Source of the DNA: Alloascoidea africana
Lineage: Eukaryota > Ascomycota > Alloascoideomycetes > Alloascoideales > Alloascoideaceae
DNA length: 64,000 nucleotides
Direction of reading: 5' to 3'
Assembly (NCBI GenBank): GCA_030581615.1
Contig: JAKTTT010000002.1
Span: forward strand, 434,001-498,000
Below the pieces are notes generated by a model. That model was not told where the DNA came from and searched no databases. It saw only the letters and a program-made list of their open reading frames with translations. Of the stretch, positions 52,610-62,373 are shown in pieces. Position 1 is the first letter of the stretch, and each line of letters opens with the position of its first letter. A program made the translations under genes and the position numbers.

Positions 52610-54448
52610 TCATTGAATTCTAACACCAGCACTCTTGGGAAGAGAATCCTCACTTTTAACTCTGGTTTTGTTAGAACCTCCAGATATTTTCTTGAGCTGC
52701 TTTTCGATCTTCTTTTTCCCAGGACCTTTGCCATGGAACTGATGGGATAGATGTTTATAAGCTTCTTTCGTTGTAAGCTCTCTTCCATTATCATCATGAT
52801 AGACACGCTTAACCTCTGGCTTCCAATCTCGAAGCTCTCTGTTTTTCGCCTTTGCAGCCTCCAATTCAATGTATTTGTTATCCTGTTGTGCTTCATATTC
52901 ACGTTCTTTAGCACTTAAACCTTCGTAATGCACACGTGCCTCTTCTCTTCTTAATCGATTTTGAATAGAATTCTCAAGATCTTTAAGATCAAGGTGATGT
53001 CTAAGCTCTCTTTCTCGTTTGTATCGCGCTTGTTTAGCCTTTGCCTCCTCAGATGACACGTCCAACTCTTTTGTTCTCTGTAGAAACTTGAGAGTATCAG
53101 ATAGTCCTGTGCTATTGCTAGTTGGCTCATCGTCAAATACGTCTAGACCCGTCTTTTCCTGTTCATCTTTCTCTTCTTCCTTGCCATTCCCAAGACTATC
53201 GCTAATCTCCACACCATCCATTTTCGCATCATTGGGCTCCGGTATCAAGTCTTTTGAAGCAGGCTTATTTTCATTTTGATCCTCTTCTTGGTCGTTATGT
53301 TGATCAAGATAACTCAAAAACTCATTTGTTTCATTAATAACCAAACCAGCCTTCTCGTCAGGCTTGCCATCACCGTTGTTTTCCTCTTTAGCCTCAATAA
53401 TCTGTTCAGCCAATTCTTCTGGCGTGAGAAGTTTTCTTTTCTTTATGGCCCGACGCCGCTGTAGAGCCAAAGCGCTTTGTAAATCTTCATCGTCTACAAG
53501 GTTGCCATCGACACTCTGTTCTGCATTTGCCAGCACAACTTTTTCAAATTTGAAGTTTTGAGGGCTAATGCCATCTTCATCTGTATCTTTGTTTCTTTTC
53601 CGAGAAGACGATTTTATTTTCCTTTTCTTTATCTTTTTTGGTGCTTGATAGTCGGACTTTAGTTCATCTGATTGTTGTAAAGCCAAATCATCTACTAAAT
53701 CAATCTTGACCTTTGATTTGCTCATGCTTGGCTCCTCTTCGGCATTTTCACTCTTTGGAATATTACGAGTGTTGACAGAAGAACCGTTTAGTATGAAAAA
53801 CTCGCCATCGTCCTTGTTCTCATCTCTGTGACCAAAGTCTTCATCTTCATCGTCAAATGCCCGAAACTTTACCTTGCCTTTCTTGTCCTTCATCTTTTGT
53901 TGATGTTTTTTTTCCTCTGCAATTGCAGAAGAAACTAGCTCATCGTCTTCATCATCTAAAATTGACTTGTCTTTTAAAGTCAAAATCGCATCGCCGTCTA
54001 ACTGACTAATATCCGCTAAAGAATGTCCAACTTTTAGCCCTTCCAAATTCTCAGACGAATATTCATCGTCCCTGTCGAATTTTCTTTTTTCGTTATTCTT
54101 GGATGAGTTTACTGTGTTTTGCTGTTGTTTTTTCTGTTTCTTTAACTTAGCTAACCAGGAAAGCGTATTGTTCGGCCGTCCTTCACCTTCCTCTGCTAAA
54201 GTCTTCCCCTTTGATTTGTGAAGTTTTTCTTCAGTCTTTAACCTCTGTTTCTCAATTCCGCTCCGTAGTTTCTCGTTCCTAGAGTCACGATCTAATTTTG
54301 CTTGTTCTGCTTTCCAGTTTTCAGATTCAAGTTGCTCTTCGCTTGGAGCCACCTTTGGTGTATCAGACTCTGTTTCAACAGGAATGGGCCGCAGGCCCAT
54401 AGCTATTCTTAACCGATTTGTCTCCTCTATGCTAATCGATTCCGCCAT
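52610..54448 (-). CDS. SNU66: Snu66/SART1, U4/U6.U5 tri-snRNP protein
   Basis: A 612-residue protein, ATG at 54448 in the sequence MAESISIEETNRLRIAMGLRPIP, which matches the SART1 N-terminus. The frame is open further upstream but without another ATG. Snu66 is a tri-snRNP component needed for pre-mRNA splicing. Typical landmarks are TLSWLAKLKKQKK, GLKVGHSLADISQLDGDAILTLKDKSILD and the C-terminal DDNGRELTTKEAYKHLSHQFHGKGPGKKK. Acidic and Lys-rich tracts dominate between them. S. cerevisiae Snu66 is 587 residues. A Reb1-like site lies about 75 bp upstream. The 5' leader contains a 31-bp block shared with 44593-44623. No intron is visible in the coding part. Confidence 0.95.
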   Translation of the reverse strand: MAESISIEETNRLRIAMGLRPIPVETESDTPKVAPSEEQLESENWKAEQAKLDRDSRNEKLRSGIEKQRLKTEEKLHKSKGKTLAEEGEGRPNNTLSWLAKLKKQKKQQQNTVNSSKNNEKRKFDRDDEYSSENLEGLKVGHSLADISQLDGDAILTLKDKSILDDEDDELVSSAIAEEKKHQQKMKDKKGKVKFRAFDDEDEDFGHRDENKDDGEFFILNGSSVNTRNIPKSENAEEEPSMSKSKVKIDLVDDLALQQSDELKSDYQAPKKIKKRKIKSSSRKRNKDTDEDGISPQNFKFEKVVLANAEQSVDGNLVDDEDLQSALALQRRRAIKKRKLLTPEELAEQIIEAKEENNGDGKPDEKAGLVINETNEFLSYLDQHNDQEEDQNENKPASKDLIPEPNDAKMDGVEISDSLGNGKEEEKDEQEKTGLDVFDDEPTSNSTGLSDTLKFLQRTKELDVSSEEAKAKQARYKRERELRHHLDLKDLENSIQNRLRREEARVHYEGLSAKEREYEAQQDNKYIELEAAKAKNRELRDWKPEVKRVYHDDNGRELTTKEAYKHLSHQFHGKGPGKKKIEKQLKKISGGSNKTRVKSEDSLPKSAGVRIQ

Positions 54449-54462
54449 GCCGTCAATGTGTT

Positions 54463-54493
54463 GGTATTTAGGTATACAACAGCCATGATGATG
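54463..54493 (+). repeat. 31-bp sequence shared with the 44.6-kb spacer
   Basis: Matches 44593-44623 at 29 of 31 bases. It sits just upstream of the SNU66 ATG (minus strand), probably in the 5' untranslated region. Confidence 0.6.
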
Positions 54494-54519
54494 GTGGTGA
54501 ACAAGATGGTAGTGCGTAG

Positions 54520-54527
54520 TTACCCGG
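54520..54527. promoter_or_regulatory. Reb1-like site upstream of SNU66
   Basis: TTACCCGG lies about 75 bp from the SNU66 ATG, the fourth copy of this octamer found in promoters of the window. Confidence 0.5.
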
Positions 54528-54553
54528 ATATTGTTTACACTTTTGCTCTCCAC

Positions 54554-54964
54554 TTTTTGTCAACATTTTGATTTCAATTGTTTTAGTATAAAAAAGACAG
54601 AATGGCTTTTTGGATAGATCCTGAAAACAGACGAATTCTAATTGTTAGCTTTATCATGTTAAAAGGTAACTATGTGTTGCAAGAGCATAATATAGCTAAG
54701 CTAGAGCATAAATAGTTCTAGGCCACAAGGTTTGAGATCTCCGTTTAATTCACTATAAAAAAATAGAACTCGTTTATAGACAATAGAGAAGTTTACTCTC
54801 ATAATGTTATTCGTTACATGCTGTTTTTATCCCTAAAGAGACGGTTGATCTCTCGCTTCCTATGTACATCCATCGTAAAATATCCAAATCTCTTCAGAAG
54901 CTCTCCAAATGGAGAGAGTATTTGAAAAGAAGGTCGTATTCGCAGAATCATCATACTCAGTCAA
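54554..54964. other. Intergenic region with a tiny possible ORF
   Basis: An ATG at 54602 opens a 36-codon frame to TAA at 54710-54712. The peptide (MAFWIDPENRRILIVSFIML...) looks mildly hydrophobic, and a GTAAC occurs within it, but no convincing downstream exon joins it. No other gene is seen. Confidence 0.3.
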
Positions 54965-55307
54965 TCATTTTCTAAAAGATTGTTTGATTTCATCAATGAA
55001 CAGGCGACCAAATGTCTTTGCGTTATCAACACTTTTCTTTACTGTCTCTGTTTGAGTAGGCCGCGACTCGCTTTTAAACTGTGTAGGGCCCCCTCTTGAT
55101 AGAGGATCGATATGGTTGTGTCCTGGTCCTTCGCTATAAGGGATATTGTTGATCTTTGCATGCACCCTCCTTACAAACCTGTGGAACCCAGGAGATTGTA
55201 GGAGCTAAAGAGTGTGTCTTCCTTGTTAGACTATAAAACCCATGGTAATAACCCCAGATCGCACATACAGCCTTTGTGAGAAACTCATGGAGTAGCCGGT
55301 TGGGCAT
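54965..55307 (-). CDS. Small, two-exon, probably mitochondrial protein
   Basis: Two exons, 55269-55307 and 54965-55204, encode 92 residues. The 64-bp intron has donor GTATGT, branch GTCTAACA and acceptor TTTAG, and joins in phase 0. The N-terminus (MPNRLLHEFLTKALLQSPGFHRFVRRVHAKINN) is hydrophobic and Arg-rich like a short mitochondrial presequence or an Arg-rich membrane-interacting helix. The rest is polar with a final amphipathic stretch (GRLFIDEIKQSFRK). I cannot name it. It resembles the kind of short mitochondrial expressome-associated protein (Mrx7-like) of yeasts, but that is only an impression. A full GTCACGTGAC palindrome lies about 62 bp upstream. Confidence 0.65.
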
Positions 55308-55367
55308 GGGAGCTGAGATTTTTGGAATCTGGGCGCTTCGCTTCGCTTTCGATGACAAAAATCCAAC

Positions 55368-55377
55368 GTCACGTGAC
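55368..55377. promoter_or_regulatory. Full GTCACGTGAC palindrome (Cbf1/bHLH-type site)
   Basis: The 10-bp perfect palindrome is the preferred site of Cbf1-like bHLH factors. It lies in the divergent promoter between the small mitochondrial-type gene and the ketopantoate-reductase-like gene. Shorter CACGTG elements occur at 106-111 and 50738-50743. Confidence 0.55.
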
Positions 55378-55654
55378 TCGCCTGATAGGCTGTTTCCATC
55401 TTCGCAAAGCTGGCTCCTTTGCAATCTATCGTAAAATTTGGGGTTGTGGCTCTGGCTCTGGGGCTCTCCAAGGCTGCTGTCTCGCCCGTGGATGAGCAGG
55501 GGCGGCAAAGTGTGCGCTGTGGCCTACCGCGAAGGTCCATTCGTAGTATCGGTAAGGACTGCTGTTAGCGAGGATAATCCTCCAGGAGTGCGGCGATAAG
55601 AAGAGCAGCCTCCCCACGCAAAAGTTCTATTCTGTCCATCAAGTTCAGCATCCA

Positions 55655-56677
55655 ATGACACAGTATCCCCAAGTTCTTCTCATCGGCTCCGGCGGTGTCG
55701 GCACAATTGCGTCCTATGCTCTTCATCGAGCAGGCAAGTCGACCGTTTCATCTGTTTTGCGGAGCGATTACGAGCTAGTGTCCAAACGGGGCTTTACCAT
55801 CGACTCCGTAGTGTACGGCAAGATTGACAACTGGAAACCCCACAACATTTTCAAATCGGTACAGGAAGCTGCAAACGAGCTATCTCATATCGACTTTGTC
55901 GTCATCTCGACAAAAAATCTGCCCGATATTATCAAGATTGAGGACGTTGTGGAGCCTGTTATTAAGAGTAAAAACACGGCTATTCTATTGCTCCAGAACG
56001 GTATCGGCCTCGAAAAGCCCTTCATCAAAAAGTACCCCGGAAATGTGATACTCTCGGGCGTCTCCATGATCGGGTCTCATAAGCACGATGGCATAGTTCA
56101 TCAGCACGAGCCAGACCATACCATTGTTGGATACTTTGACAATGGAATTACACCTCTCGAGGAGCAGGAGTCAAAAGCACGTCAGTTTGTCGAGCTATAC
56201 CAAACTCCTGAAAACAAAGATTTAATTTCCTACGATCCAGATACAAAATTCTCAAGGTGGAGGAAGCTTGTCTATAATGCGACTCTAAACACTATTTGCG
56301 CATTGACACAGCTTGATGTGGGAAGATTGGAGCTCAGCGGCGGGATCGACAGCTTGGTAAGACCCGCAATGGATGAGGTGGTTGCTATTGCAAAAGCCGA
56401 TGGTGTCGATTTGCCCGCCGGTATAGCCGAGTTTATGATTAGATCCGACGATGGCATATGGTACGAACCCTCCATGCTCATCGATGTTAAAAAGGGCCAG
56501 GTGTTAGAGTTGGAAGGCATTTTGGGCAACGCACTGTTAATGGCCAAGGAATTGGGTGTTTCTGCTCCAATTCTGAGCATCGTGTACCATCTTCTACTTG
56601 GAGTTCAGTTTCGGCTGAAGGAAGCAAACGGATATGTAGCAGTTCCCAAGGAACGGCCAGTGGGTTCATCGAAGTAA
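55655..56677 (+). CDS. Ketopantoate reductase-family protein (PanE/Pan5-like)
   Basis: A 340-residue member of the 2-dehydropantoate 2-reductase family, ATG at 55655, no intron. The N-terminal Rossmann motif is LLIGSGGVGTIASYAL (residues 8-23). The VISTKNLPDI block corresponds to the conserved T/K region, and the NGIGLEKPF segment is family-typical. The C-terminal helical domain begins SRWRKLVYNATLNTICALT (Lys and Asn of the usual active site), with a later PSMLIDVKKGQVLELE. The true enzyme reduces 2-dehydropantoate to pantoate with NADPH in pantothenate synthesis. Fungi carry several members of unknown substrate, so PAN5 is a possible but unproven identity. It shares a GC-rich promoter with the small mitochondrial-type gene. 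Confidence 0.88.
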   Translation: MTQYPQVLLIGSGGVGTIASYALHRAGKSTVSSVLRSDYELVSKRGFTIDSVVYGKIDNWKPHNIFKSVQEAANELSHIDFVVISTKNLPDIIKIEDVVEPVIKSKNTAILLLQNGIGLEKPFIKKYPGNVILSGVSMIGSHKHDGIVHQHEPDHTIVGYFDNGITPLEEQESKARQFVELYQTPENKDLISYDPDTKFSRWRKLVYNATLNTICALTQLDVGRLELSGGIDSLVRPAMDEVVAIAKADGVDLPAGIAEFMIRSDDGIWYEPSMLIDVKKGQVLELEGILGNALLMAKELGVSAPILSIVYHLLLGVQFRLKEANGYVAVPKERPVGSSK

Positions 56678-56881
56678 ACACCATAGCTAACAGCGATAAG
56701 CCATAGAAACAAACTTCCGGATGCCTGGGCATCCAAGTTCCGGATTGCAATGCAAGATGGATTATACGTAAATGTGAGATGACATTAGAATCTTTTTAGC
56801 TTTTGTACTTTTCACACACTCTATCGGACACAACTCCTGTCTTTGGCTTTTCCTACTTCCCCCTCTCGTTCATAGAAGATA

Positions 56882-58210
56882 ATGGGAAACTGTTTCTCGT
56901 CTCTGGTTTCTTCTTCGCCCTCATCCAAGTCCGGCCGACCGTCATTGAGCAAGCGAGGGGCCCAAACTCAGAAGCAACAAGCTTCAGTACCTCATTCACC
57001 AAGAACCTTAGGCAATGCAGTTCACAATGAGGTCTCACTGAGTGGGCAGCCCTCCGCCTCCGGTAAAGATAGCGATAGCAGTATATTTAGGTCCTCTTCA
57101 AATACAAATGGCAAGTCCAACAGCGTGGTGAGCGCCAACTCGTTCAAGCCTAGCGATGGTGGTCCATTTGTAGATCCTAATGCCCATTCGACTACAGGGA
57201 CGGACCTCAAATCTAGAAAAGAGGTCAAGGTGCTACTTCTAGGTTCCGGTGAAAGTGGGAAATCTACTATTATCAAGCAAATGAAAATCATTCACCAGAA
57301 CGGTTTTTCTGAAAGCGAATCAATCATGTATAAACCAATAGTCATCAAGAACGTCTTGGCCTGCGCGCGGGCGATCACTGGTGCGCTAAAGGAATTTGGC
57401 GTGGATTTGGAATCGGACCCAGCAATAATCAACATGGATACGCTTAAAGAGATTGACAATTCAAAACCACTCGAAGACGGTGATGAACCAGAGCAAGTGG
57501 CTTTGGATGAGGAGTTGGGCCACAAGATTGCTTTGTTATGGAAAGATCCAGCAGTAAAGAAGCTACTTGACTTGCACAGCTCCGAGTTTTATCTGATGGA
57601 CTCTGCAGACTATTTCTTCACAAACGTTGAGCGCATTTCAAAACCAGATTATATTCCATCGTCCAATGACATTCTTCGAGCTAGAAACACAACAACAGGC
57701 ATTGTTGAAACCGTATTTCCGATGGGGAAATTGAGCATTCGCATGTATGATGTTGGAGGCCAGCGAAGCGAGAGACGAAAATGGATTCACTGCTTTGACA
57801 ACGTTACACTGATAATATTTTGTGTGGCTCTAAGTGAATATGATCAAGTATTACTTGAAGAGAAAACGCAAAATCGAATGGTTGAAAGCTTGGTTCTATT
57901 TGAATCAATAGTTAACAGTAGATGGTTCATGAGAACTTCGGTTGTTCTATTCCTGAATAAAGTAGACATTTTCAGTGCAAAGTTGCAAAAATCACCCATG
58001 GAGCACTACTTTCCTGATTACACTGGGGGTCCAGATGTGAATAATGCAGCAAGGTACATCTTATGGAGATTTACACAGTTGAACAGAAACAAATTGAGTA
58101 TTTATGCCCAACTCACAACTGCCACAGATACCTCAAATATCAAAAACGTGTTTAACATTGTAAGAGAGAAAACTCTCATGAGCGCTTTGGAAGACTCTGG
58201 CATTCTTTAG
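56882..58210 (+). CDS. GPA2: G-protein alpha subunit (Gpa2-type)
   Basis: A 442-residue G-alpha, ATG at 56882, no intron. MGNCFSS offers Gly2 for myristoylation and Cys4 for palmitoylation. A Ser-rich extension (residues 8-112) precedes the GTPase domain, as in yeast Gpa2 and unlike Gpa1, whose insert lies internally. The nucleotide motifs are GSGESGKS (121-128), TTGIVET (271-277), DVGGQ (290-294) and NKVD (359-362), and the TATDTSN block ends the fold. The final SALEDSGIL resembles Gpa2. Gpa2 couples a glucose receptor to adenylate cyclase and cAMP, so it acts in the same pathway as PDE1 (28613-30283). CTG encodes Leu at conserved positions (VTL, FLNK). Confidence 0.95.
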   Translation: MGNCFSSLVSSSPSSKSGRPSLSKRGAQTQKQQASVPHSPRTLGNAVHNEVSLSGQPSASGKDSDSSIFRSSSNTNGKSNSVVSANSFKPSDGGPFVDPNAHSTTGTDLKSRKEVKVLLLGSGESGKSTIIKQMKIIHQNGFSESESIMYKPIVIKNVLACARAITGALKEFGVDLESDPAIINMDTLKEIDNSKPLEDGDEPEQVALDEELGHKIALLWKDPAVKKLLDLHSSEFYLMDSADYFFTNVERISKPDYIPSSNDILRARNTTTGIVETVFPMGKLSIRMYDVGGQRSERRKWIHCFDNVTLIIFCVALSEYDQVLLEEKTQNRMVESLVLFESIVNSRWFMRTSVVLFLNKVDIFSAKLQKSPMEHYFPDYTGGPDVNNAARYILWRFTQLNRNKLSIYAQLTTATDTSNIKNVFNIVREKTLMSALEDSGIL

Positions 58211-59045
58211 GTTGTTTTCAGTCGCATTGGGCCTCTCATTTATTTTTTTCTTGGATCAATTTTTGTTTTTGACAATCATGCCCTATGTCTGGAAATTGGA
58301 AATCATTTGGCTGTGAAAGAGACATACCCAAACCTTTGGAATATCCTGGCTCTCTTATTAGTGATGGCAGGCCAGAAACTATTGGAAGAGAAAGGGAGAA
58401 AAAAGGTCAGAGGCTTTCAGGTTAGCCATTGTGTGTTAGATATTATTGACCAGTTAGATTCAAAAGCAAGTATGAATCTTATGGATTCTAGGGAAAACGA
58501 AAAAAAAAAGTTTTCCGTTCCTCAACATGAATTCAATATAGTCGTTCACTAAAGCTTTTTCTCTACTTCTATCTCTCAACAATAATGATTTAGTCAGTGC
58601 CATTTTCTATTTTGTCTTTTGCTATTGATTTATGCTTTCTTTAATGATCTGATTCATGTTTCTAGGTCCTAACTTGGCGTGATGGAGTTAGGAGAGGATC
58701 TTTTTGATCCTCATCTGTTTAAATAATTTAAATGAAACGTCTTGAAACTTTAATATCCATATTTTGATAGGTCTGAAAAGCATTAGAATTTAACGTGACG
58801 TAGTTCTCATCATCTCTTTAAATATGGACTAAAGAATACTACTTTCTTCGTTGGTTCAAGTATGCTTAAAGATAATTCCTCTCTCAATAAAAAGGTTTGA
58901 GCATTTACGTTTTTGCCAATACCCCACAAGATAAACGAGCTATTGATTCGAATGTTTAGCTGCTGAAACAATAATAAAATCAGGTGAATAATTATTAATG
59001 TTACAAAGTAGGTGATTGACAGCAAAAAATTTTAATCAAAAATCA
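58211..59045. other. Intergenic region between GPA2 and tRNA-Arg
   Basis: About 830 bp with no credible gene. T-rich sequences directly after GPA2 probably define its 3' end. Confidence 0.5.
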
Positions 59046-59128
59046 GCCCGCGTAGCCTAATGGTTAGGGCGTCAGACTTCTATTAGAAGTTCATCTGAAG
59101 ATTGTGGGTTCGAATCCCACCGTGGGTG
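59046..59128 (+). tRNA. tRNA-Arg (UCU) with a short intron
   Basis: Acceptor arms GCCCGCG (59046-59052) and CGTGGGT pair over seven positions, including G-U pairs. The D-arm is GCCTAATGGTTAGGGC, box B is GGTTCGAATCC, and the T-stem pairs GTGGG with CCCAC. The anticodon loop reads CTTCTAA with TCT as the anticodon once about 10-11 bases (TTAGAAGTTC) are removed just after the A following it, the standard position for a tRNA intron. A T-rich sequence (TTTTTG) downstream fits RNA polymerase III termination. It reads AGA codons, the main Arg codon in the genes here. Confidence 0.92.
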
Positions 59129-59734
59129 TAAATTTTTGTTTGTGATTGGAATCAACCACATTTTTTCACACCTTGGCCATGTGTCGTTAGATTGAATTTA
59201 TTCATAGATTTTTGAAGATTCGTAAGAAACTAAAATGAATAGAGTGGTTTAACGTTAGGTCACATTAATAGCAAATGCTCTACCTCTGATGATATAGACC
59301 GACACCATCTAAACAAGTTTTTTTCACAGTTTTCTCTATGTTTCTTGTGTTATGTTGTCAGAGATTAACAAAGATTCTTTTAAAGGATTTTGTTGTGTTG
59401 TTTTGCCAAGCATTCCCAAAAAAAAGTCTAGAAGTGTAATATGTGGCCATCAATGTGACTTTTCACGGGAAGAACATTTACTGATAAAGAGTTTAAAGAG
59501 TTGGAAGGTATGATTTTAATTACGAAAGTCTATACTAGGGAATGGATGTGTTTGTAAGCCAGTTATAGTTGTATTAAAGATCGATTCTTTGAAATAGTTT
59601 GTAAACCTATTAGATGACGGAAGTTTAGTTATGTTTGGACAAGCCCTATTTTAGGATGGAGTTGGAGGTTCAAGGCAAAATGGTAGCAAATGTCTACGTC
59701 AATATAAGTTGGAGGAAAAGATTGGAAAGATGAG
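59129..59734. other. Intergenic region
   Basis: About 600 bp after the tRNA gene. I see no gene and no recognisable transposon or long terminal repeat near the tRNA. Confidence 0.5.
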
Positions 59735-60780
59735 GAGAAATTATCTTTCAACAAGCTAACGACTCCAACAACTCTAAAAGATCACACAAATGACCAGCTC
59801 CAGTGTCAATTTCTTTGGTTTTTTCGTAAAGTTAATCTTGATGAGTATTCAGAAATCTCTTTTGGAATCACAAAACTTCACACATAAATTGACATGCAAA
59901 GTTGAACAAGATTGGAAGCTGTGATGCTGCAATGAACTATAACCAAAGAAAACCACAATTCTTGGTGTTCAGTTCGTAGTAAAGAGCTGAACACCAAGGA
60001 TTGGAATTGGTAAATGCTCTGCAGCCAGAAGGGGAAGACTCTTTCGAGTAGCATGACTTTGCTCGGCGATAAAAGCTAGGCAAATATTGTGCTCTTTTGT
60101 AGGCACTGCTACGAAGTAGAATTTCAAAGCGGATATTGACATTCTTCCACCCAAATACCAACCTTATTCAGTAAAGAAGGGCCTTATTGATGCTTTGTAT
60201 TTTAAATAGCATGGAAGCTATGGTCACTGCGATTTTTACAAGACCTGATCTGAAAAATGTGACCTTATCAATAAGAGTTATTCCGAGCTAGGTAAGAAGT
60301 ACCCTGACTATTAAACAACCATCATCGGTTCGTTCCTGGGTAATACGGTTGCTCATCTAGCTGTAGTTGACTTCATCCTATAGGCCAAAATGAATTCTGA
60401 AGAAATAGGGTCCCCCACACAGGTGGGCAGTACGAATCTATGGCTTCGTATAAATATTCAGTAGCAAAGACCAAACAAGCATTCAAATCCCTTCAGAAGG
60501 GTAAATTGAAAGAAAACATCCGCGGCTTTCATCTTTGTTGTAAATTTCCTGCTTTTTTGGGTAAGATCATCAACTATGTTCATGGTGGAGCACAGGCGTG
60601 TACCAGAAAACAAGGAGTAAATCCAAATGCGAGCTAGATTTTGGTCTGTGATCTATTTACTTCACAAGAATGTGTATGGATTGAATAAGCCATTTGAAGA
60701 TTCACCAAAGATTCCTAACATTTCAAAACTCCATCGCAACTAGTTCATTGAAAAAGCATCTGGGTGAGGCTCTAAGTCGT
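59735..60780 (+). pseudogene. Decayed copy of the class 3 lipase
   Basis: Parallels the intact lipase at 62374-63615 over most of its catalytic part. Blocks of near identity include GCAAAGTTGAACAAGAT, CAGAAGGGGAAGACTCTTTCGAG (here broken by a stop), AATAGGGTCCCCC and the AAATCCAAATGCGAGC region, and the likeness continues to the KPFEDSPK segment near 60700. The GHSLG serine motif region reads GSFLG-like with many stops and frame changes throughout, so no protein can be made. The Ser/Thr-rich GPI tail is not evident. The exact 5' end (about 59735) is uncertain. It lies about 1.6 kb upstream of its intact relative in the same orientation. Confidence 0.85.
59961..59998. repeat. 12-bp perfect inverted repeat inside the lipase pseudogene
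   Basis: CTTGGTGTTCAG (59961-59972) and CTGAACACCAAG (59987-59998) are perfect inverted arms around a 14-base loop. The corresponding part of the intact lipase gene has no such match, so the palindrome arose after duplication. Confidence 0.75.
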
Positions 60781-62373
60781 ACACGCATATTAGAATAAGC
60801 GCTTATTTGCAAACATAGACACATCCTTTTCACAACATCGTCACTTTTACATGTCCGTTTTTTTGAATTCATAGGTTAAAGATGATGGCTAGGAGCCCCT
60901 TTTTATATGTCAATCTTGTTTGTAAAAATCATGGTGTGGTGGTGATTTTACAAAACATGCATATCTAGACTAAATGTAACAAGCAAAAGATTCCTTATTC
61001 CCCTTTTAAACAGTATTGTTGTAGTTTTTCACTAGATGATGTCAGTAACCGCTATATATTACTCCGATAGTATTCTTCACTTTTTTCAAAAAGGCTTTCT
61101 CATTTTTTTGGTAGAAATTGCCAAGACAGAGATATTGATGATGTTTCTCTAAAATTATTAACGATGTACATTCGTTTTTTAAAAAGTCAGACATTTGTCA
61201 CTTCTGCAATGTCAAATCGTCTCAAATATGAATTGTAAAGGCGAATTGACAACTGGATTTACCCAGTAACGATTCCCTGGCGCTTATGGACTGACAAAAA
61301 TATTTTTTTTTGGAAATGAAAGACGAAAGCATGTAGTTACAAAGTGTTGTCTTGATTTTTCCCCTTGTTCAGCTTACCGGTATATTGCTAGGCTAATCCG
61401 AAAGAAAATCAAGCATGTTAGAAAATAGGGCTATAATATAAAAGACGATACTCACACAGGGGGGAAAAAATGGAAACTTTTAACGGATTGTTTGGTTAAT
61501 CCTTTCCCGCGCGTGTATGCTCAAGATTAGCATTAATATTTTTCCGAAGGAAGGTTTCTATAGATAAGCATTGTCTACATGTCTGATTCAAACACTAGAT
61601 CTAGGTTAACACATGTTTCCTCTCCTCTTCTCCCAACAATTTAATTATAAGCATAACTATGACTCTCGTACCTTTTTTCCTTGTTGTGGCTCAAGGAACA
61701 ATACTCTTCAACCTGGATAAGTTTCCAGAACTCTTGCGTTTCAAACATTCAGTTGGAGATATTGGAAACACATATTGCACAAATCATGACCTTTTTAAGC
61801 GCCTTGTGGGGAATAAAACTGTCAATGTAGTTACCCCGTTTTTAAGTGAAATCAACTTAAGTTAGCTTAATTCCACTTGGCGTATATAGCTCCCGGCTCT
61901 TTTCACCAAAAAATCCATGCCTCAAAAAAAAAAACTTGAACAATGGGTTTATCCAACTTGACTCGTTGCATTTTAGCAAGCCTTGTCTATCCTGTTGGGT
62001 ATCTGGTTTATGTTCTGTGACAGCTTTTTGTTGGTTTGGGTTTTTGGATGCATAATTAAAGTTACGAGGTTTATTGTGAACAACCATGAGACGATGCACT
62101 TTAAGACCTCTTTTTTGGGCCATTCAAAAACTGCAACCAGGTCAAAACTGGACATAATCTCATTGGATCTTACAGGTGGTGCAAGAAACCAACTATAATT
62201 CACTCCATTCAGGGTTTAGGGTAGTATAAAAGTATGGATGTGCACGAAAATTTCCCTTTCCCTCTTTTTTCTTCTTTTTGAGACACTTGGAGTGATACCA
62301 CATTGTTCCACCAACCCCGAACGAGACGAGGGAAGACCAGCTAAACCTTTAACACTATAAAGGAAAATACGAA
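60781..62373. other. Lipase upstream spacer
   Basis: About 1.6 kb with no credible gene. One ATG-started frame of 68 codons (61659-61865, hydrophobic start MTLVPFFLVVAQG) could be a fragment of a lost secreted-protein gene but has no support. TATAAAAG at 62225-62232 is the likely lipase TATA box. Confidence 0.5.
62225..62232 (+). promoter_or_regulatory. TATA box of the lipase gene
   Basis: TATAAAAG about 140 bp upstream of the ATG at 62374, at normal spacing for a yeast TATA-type promoter. Confidence 0.5.

Noticed and set aside
58307-58552. 81-codon ORF after GPA2
   Set aside because: Starts with TTG, lies in the GPA2 3' flank, and has no domain.
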